A stretch of 64,000 bases of DNA from Volvox africanus. Taxonomy: Eukaryota > Chlorophyta > Chlorophyceae > Chlamydomonadales > Volvocaceae. A program made the translations under genes and the position numbers. How positions within the stretch are numbered: position 1 is the stretch's first letter; every line of letters begins with the position of its first letter. Positions 45,601 to 57,437 of this stretch are shown here, piece after piece. Under the pieces are notes generated by a model that was not told where the DNA came from, did not search any database, and worked only from the letters and a program-made list of their open reading frames with translations. The DNA is taken from positions 124,001-188,000 of the forward strand of contig BSDZ01000005.1 in assembly GCA_030268105.1 (NCBI GenBank), read 5' to 3'.

Positions 45601-45658
45601 CCCCAGGAGATCAGAGGCGACACGAGCCCGGCCCAGCCCGTCGGGGCAGCAGCGCTAG
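42601..45658 (+). CDS. Unrecognised Ser-rich protein with repeated Arg-x-x-Ser sites
   Basis: I do not recognise this gene. Three exons in phase, 42601-43467, 43979-44407 and 44783-45658, give 723 residues. The only folded-looking part is the N-terminus (MASYGEVGAVISGLESEYV, then FLADLCRSLEKHGIL), which should form helices. The rest is Ser/Pro/Ala/Gly-rich with a Gln tract in exon 2. Basic residues just before serine recur through all three exons: RRSSLDF, KRSSLS, IERSASA, RHSSFS, FSRCSMSS, DRRSISS and SRRGSGLS. These fit PKA- or CDPK-type phosphorylation sites, so a heavily phosphorylated, mostly disordered regulator or scaffold is a reasonable inference. The start is the first ATG of the frame and the stop TAG is at 45656-45658. 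The exon 2 acceptor lacks a strong pyrimidine tract. A minus-strand frame at 43951-44268 overlaps exon 2 but has no supporting context. Confidence 0.55.
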
Positions 45659-46066
45659 GTGGAGATGTTTGGAGGCGGAGTTGGGGATGTTAGCCGGCCC
45701 CTTTTGAGCCGCTTGGTTGGCCTGTCCCGGTTGCATCTGTGCCTGGTTGGGATAACGACGGCGGAGGCTCGGTGTGGAACAGTCATATGAAACTTAGCCC
45801 TTGCGGTTGCTACTATAATATCGGAGCGACAGCCGGGGTGGGTCGGTCCGTTGTTGCTGGTTAACCCTCTAGGGGTAGATAAAGCTGCAGTAACTGGCCT
45901 ATTTGGAGTAGCCCTGCCTGCGTCTCCCAGGTGCACTGGCAGGATGACCCCCCATGGATTTCTTCATGTTCCCAAACGACTTCAAACTGCCATCGTTGGG
46001 TTCAGCGCTCGCAACACCAGCAGAAGCTATCTAGGGGACCAACCAACGGCCCAACTAGCGCTGCTC

Positions 46067-46127
46067 CGGTCGGTCAGTCGGTCGGTCGGTCAGTCGGTCG
46101 GTCGGTTGGTCGGTCGGTCGGTCGGTT
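46067..46127. repeat. (GTCG)n tetranucleotide array
   Basis: About fifteen GTCG units with occasional CAGT and GGTT interruptions. Non-coding. Confidence 0.85.
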
Positions 46128-46306
46128 CTCCGACCCCAGTCTGTACATTCAGTCACATTCATGGACATCTAATGACCACAACCGGGGCTGCCCACTAATC
46201 CAACACCCCCGGTGGTGGACAACTTAGGAGCGGCACGAGGAGTTGACCAGGGGGAGGAAGGGGGAGAGAGGGGGAGACAAACTATATGCAGGCGCGTTGC
46301 CCTTTT

Positions 46307-46311
46307 TGTAA
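46307..46311 (+). terminator. Possible UGUAA poly(A) signal for the Ser-rich gene
   Basis: The first TGTAA found on the + strand, about 650 nt past the stop at 45658, inside a T-rich context. The distance is long, so the link is tentative. Confidence 0.3.
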
Positions 46312-48853
46312 TTGATTTGGGGTATTGTTGATCATCCTTATGATGAGTATCAACCTATTTTACAAATGACCAGTATCATCCACGCATCGGTGCCGTATGG
46401 CACACTGGTCTGCGCACCGTGTGGGAAGATAACCTTTGATGAGTAACATGAGGGACAGGTTGCAAGGGGCAGGGAAACCGGTTTGTGGATGGGAGGAAGG
46501 ACCCATCAACGGTACGGCATATTTATGTGCTGCTAACGGAATCTTCACGTGGAGCCGTCTTCCCCTCTCCCTCCCTCACCTTCCCACTTTGGAGGTTTTC
46601 CACGAAATCAGTTTTCGAGGAGGAAGTGCCTTAAGTGGGTGAAAAGGTGCCAACGTCAGAGCGTTCTTCGGCCCTTGGATCGTGAATGGAAGGGCCTTAT
46701 GTCTATCGATGCGGTTGTGAAAGAGAGGGGAACTCACGTTGACGTCTCAATGATGGATTCACCATTGGGGGTTGGGTTCAGTTGTCTGTTGGGAGTTGAA
46801 GATGTCGCACGGGTCCAGGTTCCAAAGCTACTTTTAACACCGTTATGGTTGTTGTTGTTGTTGGGGTTGGGTGGGGGGTAACTGGTCGGGAGCTAGGGGG
46901 GAGGGGAACAACATCGGCGGCGCCACGTAACCGCTCTCGACGAGGGGCGCCGGGCGGACGCATGTGTGTGTGGCCTTCATCCCGCTTGGATCACCAGCGG
47001 GTGCTCAGCTAGGGTTCCCTTGCGTCGAGTTTGAGAGGTGTTCAGAGATGTTGCCATGTGTGGGTGTGTCATACTTGTTATACGACAATGCCGTATTTGT
47101 TAATTACAATTACAAATACAATACCGAGAGTAATTCTCTTAGCATTGTAATAGAGGTGTGGTTTGGGTTGCGGCCCGACACATACATTTGTGTGAACATG
47201 TTGGCGGAGCGCGATGGAAATTTCCTTTTTATGTACCTGCCTGCCTGAGGACGAGAATGGATGGAAAAGAGGGTTGCAGTCCAACCCCCTACCCCGTACT
47301 TTTGGGGTGGACGGTGGCTTCCACGTAGACGCGGACAGGCTAACAGGTACCCGTTATAGCCCATGTATGGGTGTGTCGTGTCTGTGTTCAAATGGCATGT
47401 AGTGACGCGGTGGGCCCTATGAGGTGCGAGATACTATTAGTGCGTATTGATTGCAGAGAGCTTTGTCCTTTAAGTACGACAATACCCACAAGACACATGT
47501 ACATGGCATGTCGTACATGCTCCTTTCCTATGACATGTGGAGGTGGGCGGTTAGGGTCTTCCGTTGGCTCGGGAGACGGAGTGACGCGACTCCTCTTCCG
47601 TCCTCTGATACTAACCTTAGCACGACTATCGATTTCAACGTTAAGAGTTTTTGAGTTCCGAAAAGTCTGAGAGACACACCCACACCCACACATTTTCGTC
47701 GGGACGGAGGTGCTTGGGGGAAACGGCTACGAGTCCGTTTCTCCCGTCTTAGGGTCTCTTAGCAACTAATATGTCCTTTACCAGCTGTCACTGTCACTGC
47801 GCGGAAGGGCTGCAACCGTATGCCTATTATGAGAGGGAGGGGTAACCCTTCCTTGCTGCTTGCTGCATATTTGCTTGTTTGATGCCATCACGCGGTGTGG
47901 GGGCGGCCCGAACCCCGGAAATGAGGGGTTACTTAGGGTCCTAGCTTGCAGCCCAAGGGTTCGTTGTACGATATGTTGATGCGCATCCTCCTCGCCTGTC
48001 GCGGCCTCCCTCTCTTTCTCCCCCCTCCTCCCCTCCTCCGTTTGTCCCATCTGGCAAAGGAGGAGCCGCGGCGTCCGGAGGACGTAACTCCGTCGTAGAA
48101 ATGCATCCCCGCTCTGTCGGTGAGAATGCCTTAGTAAGTGTGCTCGTACTTGAATTCATGTTCCACGCAGTCGGCGTAGCTGACGTGGCTGATGCTGCCT
48201 AAAGTGCCTTCCGGCCTTCCGGCTCGACGGGCGGACCGACCGACCGCCCGACCAGGCCGATGAGTGGACGCGCCCTCCGGCTCGTATCCTCTGTCCTCTG
48301 AGAGACCCCTCCTCCGGGTGCGGGGTTTAGGAAGTGTATCCCATCCGTACCTGTGGGGGGTCGTATGTGTGTCGGTTACATGAGCGGGGTTATTCACTAT
48401 ACGCGAGTCCTGACTGACAGACGCAGACGCACATTGCCCAATGGCCACAAAGTGCGTATGTGCAGTATCGTTGCTGCTGTCAGTTATCGTGCGAACTCGT
48501 CGCAACTAACTGAGTTGGTTGCGTGACCCCTTGCGTGACGGAAACCTATGCTGTGAGTACGTTGTGCAGACACACACACGCACCTAAGGTGTCATGACCC
48601 CGGCGCCAACCTCAGCGCATATGGAAAGATGCGTGAAGTGACTGCACGCGATGATGTGTATGCTTGATATGCAATCATTAACTGCCTGTGTCAAACGCGT
48701 CAAATGCGTCAAACGGTTTCCAAGGTAACCGCTATTGTAATGTTGATATATAGCGTGCGACTGTCAGTCATGTGCTGTCGGTAGCAGTCGTAGGGCGGTA
48801 AAGGTATCCGGCGCGCAATGCGAGGTTGTCGTTGAGAGATGGTTTATCACTTA

Positions 48854-48952
48854 TTGTTGACCAGGGATTAGGTGAATGCGTGCTTGATAGGGGTGCTCAC
48901 TCTCCGCCAGCACCCCTATCAAACATGCATTCACCTATTCCCTGGTCAACAA
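48854..48952. ncRNA. Near-perfect 44-bp hairpin, microRNA-precursor-like
   Basis: Bases 48854-48897 pair with 48909-48952 around an 11-nt loop. Over 44 positions there are only two mismatches (C with A at 48883/48923, T with T at 48868/48938) and one G-U pair (48880/48926). A perfect 18-nt palindrome, AAATGAAAATTTTCATTT, follows at 48951-48968 and overlaps the base of the stem. The few internal mismatches and short loop are typical of microRNA or siRNA precursors, which volvocine algae process with Dicer. The strand of any transcript cannot be decided, because both strands fold. It could instead be a small foldback (MITE-like) element. Confidence 0.55.
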
Positions 48953-49206
48953 ATGAAAATTTTCATTTGGCTTGTTACACGCTGCCCCAAGGGCTCCTTT
49001 GGCGTTAACTCCTTCGCGCCCTCCTCCAATCGGATGGCGGTGTTCCGACCAAATGTCTCACACATATCACAGTGTATCGTGAGGATTTGAAAGGTTTCAT
49101 GGTTGGTTGGTACCTACCTTACATCCTGGCAGGTGCGCCGTAGCCTGTTTTGAGATTAGAGACTATGACATGTGTGTCATGGTGTATCTATACGCGTATG
49201 TGTACG

Positions 49207-49241
49207 AGTGTGTATGCGTGTGTGTGTGTGTGTGTGTGTTC
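49207..49241. repeat. (GT)n microsatellite
   Basis: Mostly pure GT dinucleotides with an ATGC interruption, in non-coding DNA. Confidence 0.8.
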
Positions 49242-50383
49242 CTAATCATCACCGCCCAAATGTGTGCCATGTAAGTCCTATCTGCTGACACCACCTACCG
49301 TCGCCCGGGGCCGATGCTGCTGCAACCTGTGTATGCCCCTTTCCACGTGCTTAGGCACGCATCCCGCATTCATCTGCTTGTTTCTGCATGGGGTTTTCAA
49401 AGCTTGAGGGTGCAGACAGCCTGAGGAGGTACTTCTTGGCGCGGAATACCGCACATCCCTCACAGTCGATGGTGGAGGATGGTCACCAAGCAAGCATGCA
49501 GCAGGACAAGCATGCGGATCGGCATCTTACAACCCTAAACATGTGTTCCACAAATGTGATCGCTCTTAAAGCCAGACGCAGGCAGGAAGGGGCATAAGCA
49601 AGAGTACGCCCACTTGTGCGCTCCGTGATGCCCTGGTGCGCAGATTCACGTGCCAATTAAGCTTAAGCTGTTTCTTCACAAGCAGCCACGTCCTTGCGAT
49701 CCTGGATCCGGCCCGCATTCACATCCATTCAGAGCCACTGGATGTGTGAAGTTGATTCCTGCAGAACTGATTGCAGAACAGAGGGTGATCGTCCCCTCCA
49801 CAGGCCTCATCTGTCGGGAAGGTGACATACATTCCGCCTCTACATGTTATATACCAACCGAGCAACCAAACAGCCAACCTACCAACCCTTCGCGCGCGGC
49901 AGCACTGCAGCCGGGAACCAGGGAAAGCTCACCACGTGACACCATGTGATTATTCAACGGTCCAAAACTGGAATCGTAGCTGGCAGGGCTAAGAAATACG
50001 TACTAAATATGATCCTCCGCGGCTCTTCCAAACGACGTCCTGACCCGACTCACCTGATCCGCATTCTCTGTCACTTGGTTAAGCATCAGGGAATGATGGC
50101 AGTGTTTTGGGTGAGGCCTCGTCGTGAAGCGGCATTGGTGCGTCTCCGAGTAGGTCCCATAATTCTTGTGAGTGATTGGGCGGTTTTGATTATCTTAATG
50201 TTATGTGATGGTTCGTCAGAATGAGAAGGGAGTTTCTTGGACTATAGTACGATAAGTCGTACTTTGTCTGGATTGGGCAGTGGGGTGTCACTCACGGCTA
50301 TTCGCTATGTCATAACATATCGTTGTATTTCTAATTGCCTTTACGCCCACCACCCACCTAGCCCTATGCGAGACCTCCCCCCT

Positions 50384-50540
50384 TATCCGATATGATGCTA
50401 GGCCTAACGACTCAGGCCTAGCCGGATACATATCTGCTACCTAGATTTAGGCTGGCAAGGGACCTGCTAGGTAGCAGGGCCGATTATCTGCTAGCCTATC
50501 TGATAACCCCGCGATACGTATCTGTGGGGGTTCTCGCGTA
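50384..50540. repeat. Cluster of nested short hairpins
   Basis: At least four dyads in about 150 nt: TATCCG (50384) with CGGATA (50423); GCTAGGCCT (50397-50405) with AGGCCTAGC (50414-50422); CTGCTACCTAG (50434-50444) with CTAGGTAGCAG (50467-50477); and AACCCC with GGGGTT enclosing the perfect palindrome GATACGTATC (50513-50522). The first two stack into one bulged stem. This density suggests the end of a mobile element or a structured RNA. Confidence 0.65.
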
Positions 50541-51339
50541 GGGATAGTTGCACAATATCCATGTACATCAGTGGCTGTAAGTGGAACGTGTCACTGATTC
50601 AACTCGAAACATCTTAGGAATTAACATGACCCTCATGAGTCTCTTATTTTTGCAGGCAGCAGGAGTCGCGGGGTTGGGGGGCTTTTCAGATGTAGGTGCC
50701 AAGCAAGCTGGTCAGCGGGGCGGCAACGCGCGGCCCAGGTTGAGAGCCACCGTGGAGTATCGCTGCCTCGGCTCATCGCGCCCACGATTGTAACGTACCG
50801 AGGACATGAACTTATCATATAACTTAATGTCATGTTGTTACAGCGGGCTTCGGACTCGTATCCTTGTGCAAGTCCTGTACGTATAAGTATATAGGTACGT
50901 GCCTACGTTTCCAATAAAATTTGAGCTAGGTACGCCATTTATGAAGTTGGATAACAACTAATGTTCTATATTCTTCTCTATTGAAATGCTGTTGTTTGCG
51001 ATCCAGCTCAGTCATTCAGCGACAAGTAGCTCTCAGAGAATCGACGGAGCCAATGCTGTTAAGACAGCACGAAAACGAAAAGCTGTGATTGCTGTGCTTT
51101 GTCAGATTAAAGCTAGCGAATCCGAAGCGCGTGAAGTGATCCCTTAAAAAGTCTTTTGCACGAGCCAAGCACTTATATAGATCTTGCCTAGCCCGCAGCC
51201 CTGGAACCGATACACCCGGAATTCGTTGCATTTCATCAGTGCCTTTTGGACAGTGCCATTTGTCGGCTCTGTGGACGCTCCACTGGATTTCTATCACATT
51301 TTTATTTCATTTTCCTCTCTTCAGAATCCGTAAGCCGGG

Positions 51340-51917
51340 CAGCCGTAAGCGAGCATGCAAAGAGGCTCGCTAAATACCGGTGCCAGAAGCCAGCAAACAT
51401 TTCACCAAAAACCGCAAACATTTTTTCTTATCCCCTTGTATTATCCCCTATGTTAAGACATTGCGAGCATTGCAAATGAAGCACAAATGAAGAGCAATGC
51501 GGCCAATCCGTTCCCCATGAATCGACCACCACAATTTGCGAACCTAGCTATGCAGCTCCCCAAATTGAGAAACAATAGGATGTTCGATTACATATATGTA
51601 ATCCATTTGTAACTTGCTGCTTTCAAGGGAAATTCCAAGAAATGCTCGCCAGGCTTACTTGCCGCTGCTCACGCACATCAGTTTGCGTGCATGCCACTAA
51701 GATTATATCATGGCCAACTGATAGGAATATCGTTTTATTTATGAGCTCAGTGTGCAAATGCGCGGGCCGTTGGTTTCTGACGCACGCTCGCAACGTCTTA
51801 CAATTGGGGATAACACAAGGCTTTTATATACAAAAAAGCTTTGAAATTTATTTTGAAAAATTTGATGGCTGTAACACCGGTATTTAGCGAGCCTCCTTGG
51901 ATGCTCGCTTATGGCTG
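51340..51917. mobile_element. Foldback/MITE-like element with ~134-bp inverted arms
   Basis: The left arm (51340-51473) is similar to the reverse complement of the right arm (51784-51917). The outer 45 nt agree almost completely (CAGCCRTAAGCGAGCAT..., then GAGGCTCGCTAAATACCGGTG). The middle of the arms is diverged, and the inner ends agree again (TTATCCCC, TAAGACRTTGCGAGC). The interior of about 310 bp has no coding sequence. No clear target-site duplication was found, so the exact ends are uncertain. The arrangement fits a non-autonomous DNA transposon. Confidence 0.65.
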
Positions 51918-52528
51918 GCCGACCCATTCGCGGCCTCTCAAAATCCCGGGAAATTCAACGCCGGCAAAGCATATATCCTGACTTATGTATGGTACCTAAT
52001 ACAGATGATGAAAGTTTTCTGTAAGGGTATAAACACTCTTCTTGAACAGATTTCTTGGGGACCGGCAGCATATACATGGTCTAACAAATTGCCCTTTTCC
52101 GCTCGAGGAACTTGCCCATTCACTCGTAGTTTCCGGTAGATCGATCTTTCTTGTGCCAGTTCTGCCGCGAGCATCACCGGACAACCGCTGCGGTTGATCC
52201 TACATGCCAGAACCGAACGGGCAGGAAACGGGCAGAAGCTCTTACGAACCTCGCTCGCCGGGCATGCTCAGGGCCGTACTCAGGTTCTGCGCTCACATTA
52301 TATAAAGGATATTAACATACAAAAACTTTTAATAATATAACTAGAGTACATATACTTGAGGTGCTCGTCAGGGACCCTCCCTCTGTTAGTTGTTTACGCC
52401 GCCAGTCGGCACCTTCCTGCCGTCAATTGCTTCAAAAGTGCACCGGGAAAGATAACATCCTGATACATAATTCTACAATATCGACCTGGGAATTAAATAC
52501 ATCGAGTTGTTGGTAGCAGTATAAAACC

Positions 52529-55500
52529 ATGCCTCACCTCACTGCGAACATGGCCTTGGCTCTGGCTCAAGAAAAGACGCTTAAGGTAATACAGAAAATC
52601 GTAAACAATTAGGAGATTAGCTTGAATATAAGTTAGGGAGTTCAGGTCAATACAAGCATGCTGGATGCTTTGGTTCATGGCATGTATCTTTCTTTCGGAG
52701 GTCCGTTTCGGGTTATCTTGCTATTGATGTTTACCATAAAGGTTTCTAGTTGCTATTTGATTGAATTACATTGTTGTACTTGATCAACCATTGCATCCTT
52801 CTTACCAGCGTAGTGTCGGTACCTGAATGTTAAGTTACTGTTCCTATACAACTCTCACCAGTCTTAAATTCAATCCTTGCTTATCGTCCTTCATTCATCA
52901 ACGCTCCAAATATATGCCCAGACTACTGGAAAGTGCCATCTCAATCCACCGGCTCCACAACCGGCGATATGGCACGGGGCCCTCGCAACAAACGCTGGAG
53001 GTGTCCTCGTTTTCAACCTCACTGACAATCAGACTGATTTCAAAGTAAGTCGGATCCTAAACCTACACTCACGATCCAACAGCATGAGTGCATGCAACTC
53101 AACCATTTTACGGGCTGCTACCCGACCGTCATGCATTAAAAACACGCACGTTGTCACCCCGTCCCCCAGGTTAAGGATGAAGCCACCATGCATGCATCTT
53201 CCTGCATTATCATGTTCTAAATAAAATTTCAACGCCCTTGTTTGAGTTTCCGACTTCCTCGACACTTCATAACATTTCAGGTTCGGATCTGGGACAGCGA
53301 TGTCCTGAACACCAAGCAACTGGGATCGGCTGCCAGCCCGGATTTCAGCACCGAAGATACCACCAAGCCCTCCCTGCTGCTCATCGTGCACACGGCCCTG
53401 AGCAAAGCGGGCCAGGGCGTAAGCCTCTACCGTTGTACACCGGAAGACCAGGGCGAAGATAGGAAGCTTCTCCACCCCGAACCGATTGTTGGTGAGTGGT
53501 CGGGAAACAAACGCATGACTGTGTATGTTCTGTGTCGTGTGGTATCAAGCAGCGGAGGGAAGACCTCTCGTGAGATAGAACTGCTAAGCGAGGCACAGCT
53601 AGTGCTGATGTGAGGGCTTATGTGATGATCCTGACACGAGTATTGCCATCGCCTCACAGCCCCTTCTCGCTAACACCTGTGTACGACCGCAGTCCCCCGG
53701 GCCGAGAGGGTGACGGTACCTCCCGACAACCGGACCTACTGGCTATCGTACGACCGTGCCCATTTACGTATCAAGTACGGCAAGGGGTATCACATGGAGG
53801 AGACAACAGAATTCATTTGGGACTTGTCTGACCAGCTCACCCCGGAAGAGATCGAGGACCTGTTCGGCAACCAAGTAAAGATGGTGTGTACGTATTGGTA
53901 GCTGGTTGCAAGTAAGCTTCGCTGCTCATCGTTCATTATTTAAGACCAAAGCCCGTAACGAACTTGCATAGCTACACAAGTGACTGTGCGGCAGCAGGGT
54001 CCCGCTAGGGGGCGAGGACGGATGTGTAGTGCCGTAGTTCTTTGACGGCGAAAGGAAAATGGAAAGCGCTTTACATATGGCACTTTCAAAGACTGTCAAT
54101 GCCTTCTAACATGCAGTACGGCAGGATTGGGTGGTGCTTCGGACCGTTTGCGAAATCGTGCATACGTACCCGTACATATCTCCTCATCGACCTCCAGCGG
54201 TTGCAAAGCCATCGCGAAAGGGTTAAAAAAGCTGTTCGACGCAGAGCCGTCGCGAAAGGTGCCCCCGAGCGGTTGAATCGTGGGCCCTGGAATGAACACA
54301 AAAGCGTCTCTATTAGCTGCCCGGTCGTGGGGCTTTCGTTTTTGCTGGATTGCCACCATCCCATTTTGGTTTCTTCTTACCTCTTTCACTCCTCCTTCTG
54401 ACCCGGGGGGGGGGGGGGAGAATGACGACATGCACGTAAATATTTAGCTATGCTGTTGACGGTTGGTCGCATAAACCATAATAGTACAACATCGAGGTGA
54501 ATGATTCAACCCCAGCCCCAGCCCCAACCCCAATCCCCACACACGCCATGCATTGCCGGACCGTAATGTACCAGTTTGTTATTTGTAAGCATACATAGGT
54601 GTAAATGTGTCTATGCAGGCAACGTTTACTTGTCGCCAAGGTTGGAGCCAAGCGACGGGTGGCGGAGTGGAGGACTCACGGGCCTTCGTTGAGTTTGACC
54701 GGCTGCCGTTGACCAGAAACCCTCCGCCGAAGGTGAAGGACTCTTCGACCCTCACGCTGGAGGATTTGGACGAGCAAGATTACACCTTCAGTGCCGACCT
54801 GCCGGGAGCCTGTCAGATCCTGTACAAGAATGTCGCAGGTGTGATGGGGGTGTCGGGAATCGCTTGGCGGAATGAGTGTATGTGGTACGACAATGCGGAT
54901 AACCGCAAGCAACAACCCTTATCGGCATTTTGAATTCTATATTGAAGAAATGGTGTATGGAAGGTAGATGAGCATATATTGACGTATCACGTTTTACTGA
55001 TTAATTTTGCCGTTTTTGCTTTTTCGTTTGCTCAAGTTGCTCTAGCTAAAGTGTACCCTTGTGCCGTATAAACAAGCACCACACACCACACACAAAGGAC
55101 GACGCAGCTTCCAAATGAAACAATATAAAAACTCTCCCCCCTGGCCCCCCCCCGGCCCCCCTTGGCCCTCCCCCCTCATTCAGGCGCAAGTATGCTGCTG
55201 GATGACAAACTGGTGAAGGCAATCAAGTACAGCATCGAGACGCCCGGAAAGACTCTTTCCAACAAGCTGGCAGAGAAGCCAAAAGTGAGAAAAACACTTC
55301 ATTTCCGGGCCCTTACCACCCGTGCGCGCGTACGGAGATCCGCATGGTCGCATTAACCATTATGTGGCGATATCGATGCATACGCAGATTGCAAGTCATC
55401 AATCCGCACCATCAACCAACCCTTTCGCAAAGTCGATTGTCAGCATCATTCTCAGAATACTCACACGTGATATGCAAACATACATAATGTACGACGCGTA

Positions 55501-57437
55501 GGAATTCGGTTACCTTCGCGTTACGCTTGGCACCCAGCGCGGCGACGGGCCCGGCATCCCGTATGTGCTGGAGATCTGGCCAGGTGCGCCCTGGGGTTCT
55601 GGGGAGACAGGCAGACAGGGACACACACGGATACCGGTACGGCAGGAAATGCGTAATTGAGTGGGCGGATTTGAGTTTGCATGTCGTACCTACTTCTACT
55701 TACATCTGCTGCATATGTATGGCGCCAGCTTATACTTACAACCATCCGAGCAATTTCCGATCTGCGCTCTCGATGGTACGGCAAATACAGGCACCAGCAA
55801 GTCCCCGATCCACAACCACGGCAACGTTTGTGCGGTCATCAAGGTGCTTCACGGGTCCATTGACGTAGACGTGTACAACAAACTCACTGAGCTACTGGAG
55901 CACCACAAGGCCGTGAGTATCGATAGGGAGAAGGGGAGTAGAAAAGACAGGTGACCAGGTCGCAGGCACCCAGTGACGGCCGCCGCTGTTCAGATACCCC
56001 CATGGCCGTGAATTAGCTGATAGCTGGCTGTAGGGAAGGCGCGAGGGGGGATGGCCCCATACACACACAACTTCGTATGTGTATGGCTGAACGCACACAT
56101 GCACGTGCGCACCAATAATCCACTCAGCTTGCAAGTACTGGGTTGTTATGCGAGATACTTGATGATGACCTGCCCATGCATGCAACCCAACCTCTGACCC
56201 AGCTCCCCCTCAAGAAATGTCGACGTTCGCATCGGCCTATGACTGCTGTTTATTATTTCGTCGCCGACGGCCTCACCCCCGCACCCCACACCATGCTGCG
56301 TGATTCGCAGGACCCCAGCCGCGAACAAGTTATCAGCTCTGACACCCCCCCAGTGCCCATCACTTCAGTGCATCTGGAGAAGGGCGATGTCACCTGGATG
56401 GACTCCAACTGGTACCAGTGCCATCAGCTGATCAACCCCGCAGAACAACGGGGCGACTTTTGCGCAACCATCCAGTGCTACAAGTGAGGCGCTTGGATGG
56501 TGGACGCAAAGGATATGACAGGGTGGTATTATTTATTATGCCCTAATACCGTAGGCAGGGGCGTGCATCACGTGATATCCAAATGCAGTACATGATGTGT
56601 CGTGGTTTCAAGTGTACGCTACGTACGTATTCATACGTACGATATGGTAAAATGGTATGTATATTTTGATACACATTTTGCACACGCAAGAGGGACCACT
56701 CGATGCCGTACACCATGTGTGTCATCAGCCGTAAACCAGTCATCTACACTGGGTGTTGAAGAACCCTAACGACCACAACGACTATAACCATCATGCATCT
56801 TGCACCTTACATTTTACACCGTACAGGTACGACGATCAGGACCGCGTGGTATGGCCGGGTTTCGACTACATCGAGGCGACGAACCATGATGACCTCGTGC
56901 ACCTCTTTGAACCAGACAGTGACTTCACATACGGGTGAGCTGCACGCGCGCGCGGATAGCTACATAGGGTTGGGGGCCGGAAATAGACGCACATCTACAG
57001 GGCCAGGTACGGAACTCAACACCGTGCTCGACCCGGACAAGGCCCCATTGTGCATCGCGGTCAAACACATAGTTGTGGAGGGGGACGGGGGCGCTCACTA
57101 CATGTGCTGTGGTCAAACCAAGTTTGGGTGAATGGTACGGCGACACCCGGTTGATCCCCCGCCATCACTGCATCCGTGCACCACCAGGGTGCACCTGGGC
57201 ATGTTTGGTAGCCGAAATGATGCTGGTGGTGTTGATTTGAACTGCAATGAACTTCCAGTGATTTCCAGTGCTTCAGGTGTACTCCTTGCGCTTACCTCCA
57301 GCTTGTCTATAAGTATGTGACAGCTACTCACCCAACTGCCATTCGCAAATCCAATTTTGTACGTGTCTACGTATATACGGCACAGGGACATGAAATACAA
57401 GGTCCTGAAGGAGTATCAGGATAAGCTTCAGGCCTAA
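52529..57437 (+). CDS. Cysteine-dioxygenase-like cupin protein with extra N-terminal domains
   Basis: Eleven exons close in phase (479 aa): 52529-52585, 52922-53044, 53281-53491, 53693-53883, 54619-54838, 55184-55284, 55502-55583, 55791-55912, 56311-56483, 56827-56934, 57386-57437. The C-terminal half is a cysteine-dioxygenase-type cupin. VLEIWPG leads into SPIHNHGNVCAVIKVLHG, whose His-x-His gives two iron ligands. WYQCHQLINP, with the expected third His, and CATIQCYKYDD follow. Such enzymes oxidise a thiol with O2; cysteine to cysteine sulfinate is the textbook reaction, but the substrate here is not shown. The N-terminal half looks beta-rich (WHGALATNAGGVLVFNL, VRIWDSDVLN, TYWLSYDR, IKYGKGY); the last part faintly recalls farnesoic-acid-O-methyltransferase-type domains, a weak likeness. 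A linker (PPPKVKDSSTLTLEDLDEQD) joins the halves. Exon 1 (MPHLTANMALALAQEK) is chosen because it is in phase and ends in AAG before GTAATA. The cupin assignment is good; the rest is description. Confidence 0.8.
56622..56641. repeat. Perfect CGTACGTAT inverted repeat
   Basis: CGTACGTAT, two bases, then ATACGTACG, inside an intron of the cupin gene. It belongs to the GTAC-rich dyads noted elsewhere in the right half of the window. Confidence 0.7.

Larger units (their letters stand above)
45659..52528. other. Gene-poor region with hairpins and repeat elements
   Basis: Nearly 7 kb without a supported protein gene. The contents that can be named are listed separately: a GTCG array, a UGUAA signal, a near-perfect long hairpin, a cluster of short hairpins and a foldback element. 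Small palindromes built on GTACGA recur: AGTACGA/TCGTACT at 50246-50263, GTACGACA at 47474-47481 with TGTCGTAC at 47519-47526, and a dyad at 47093-47119. From about 50880 to 52400 the sequence is AT-rich, unlike the genes on either side. Confidence 0.5.
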
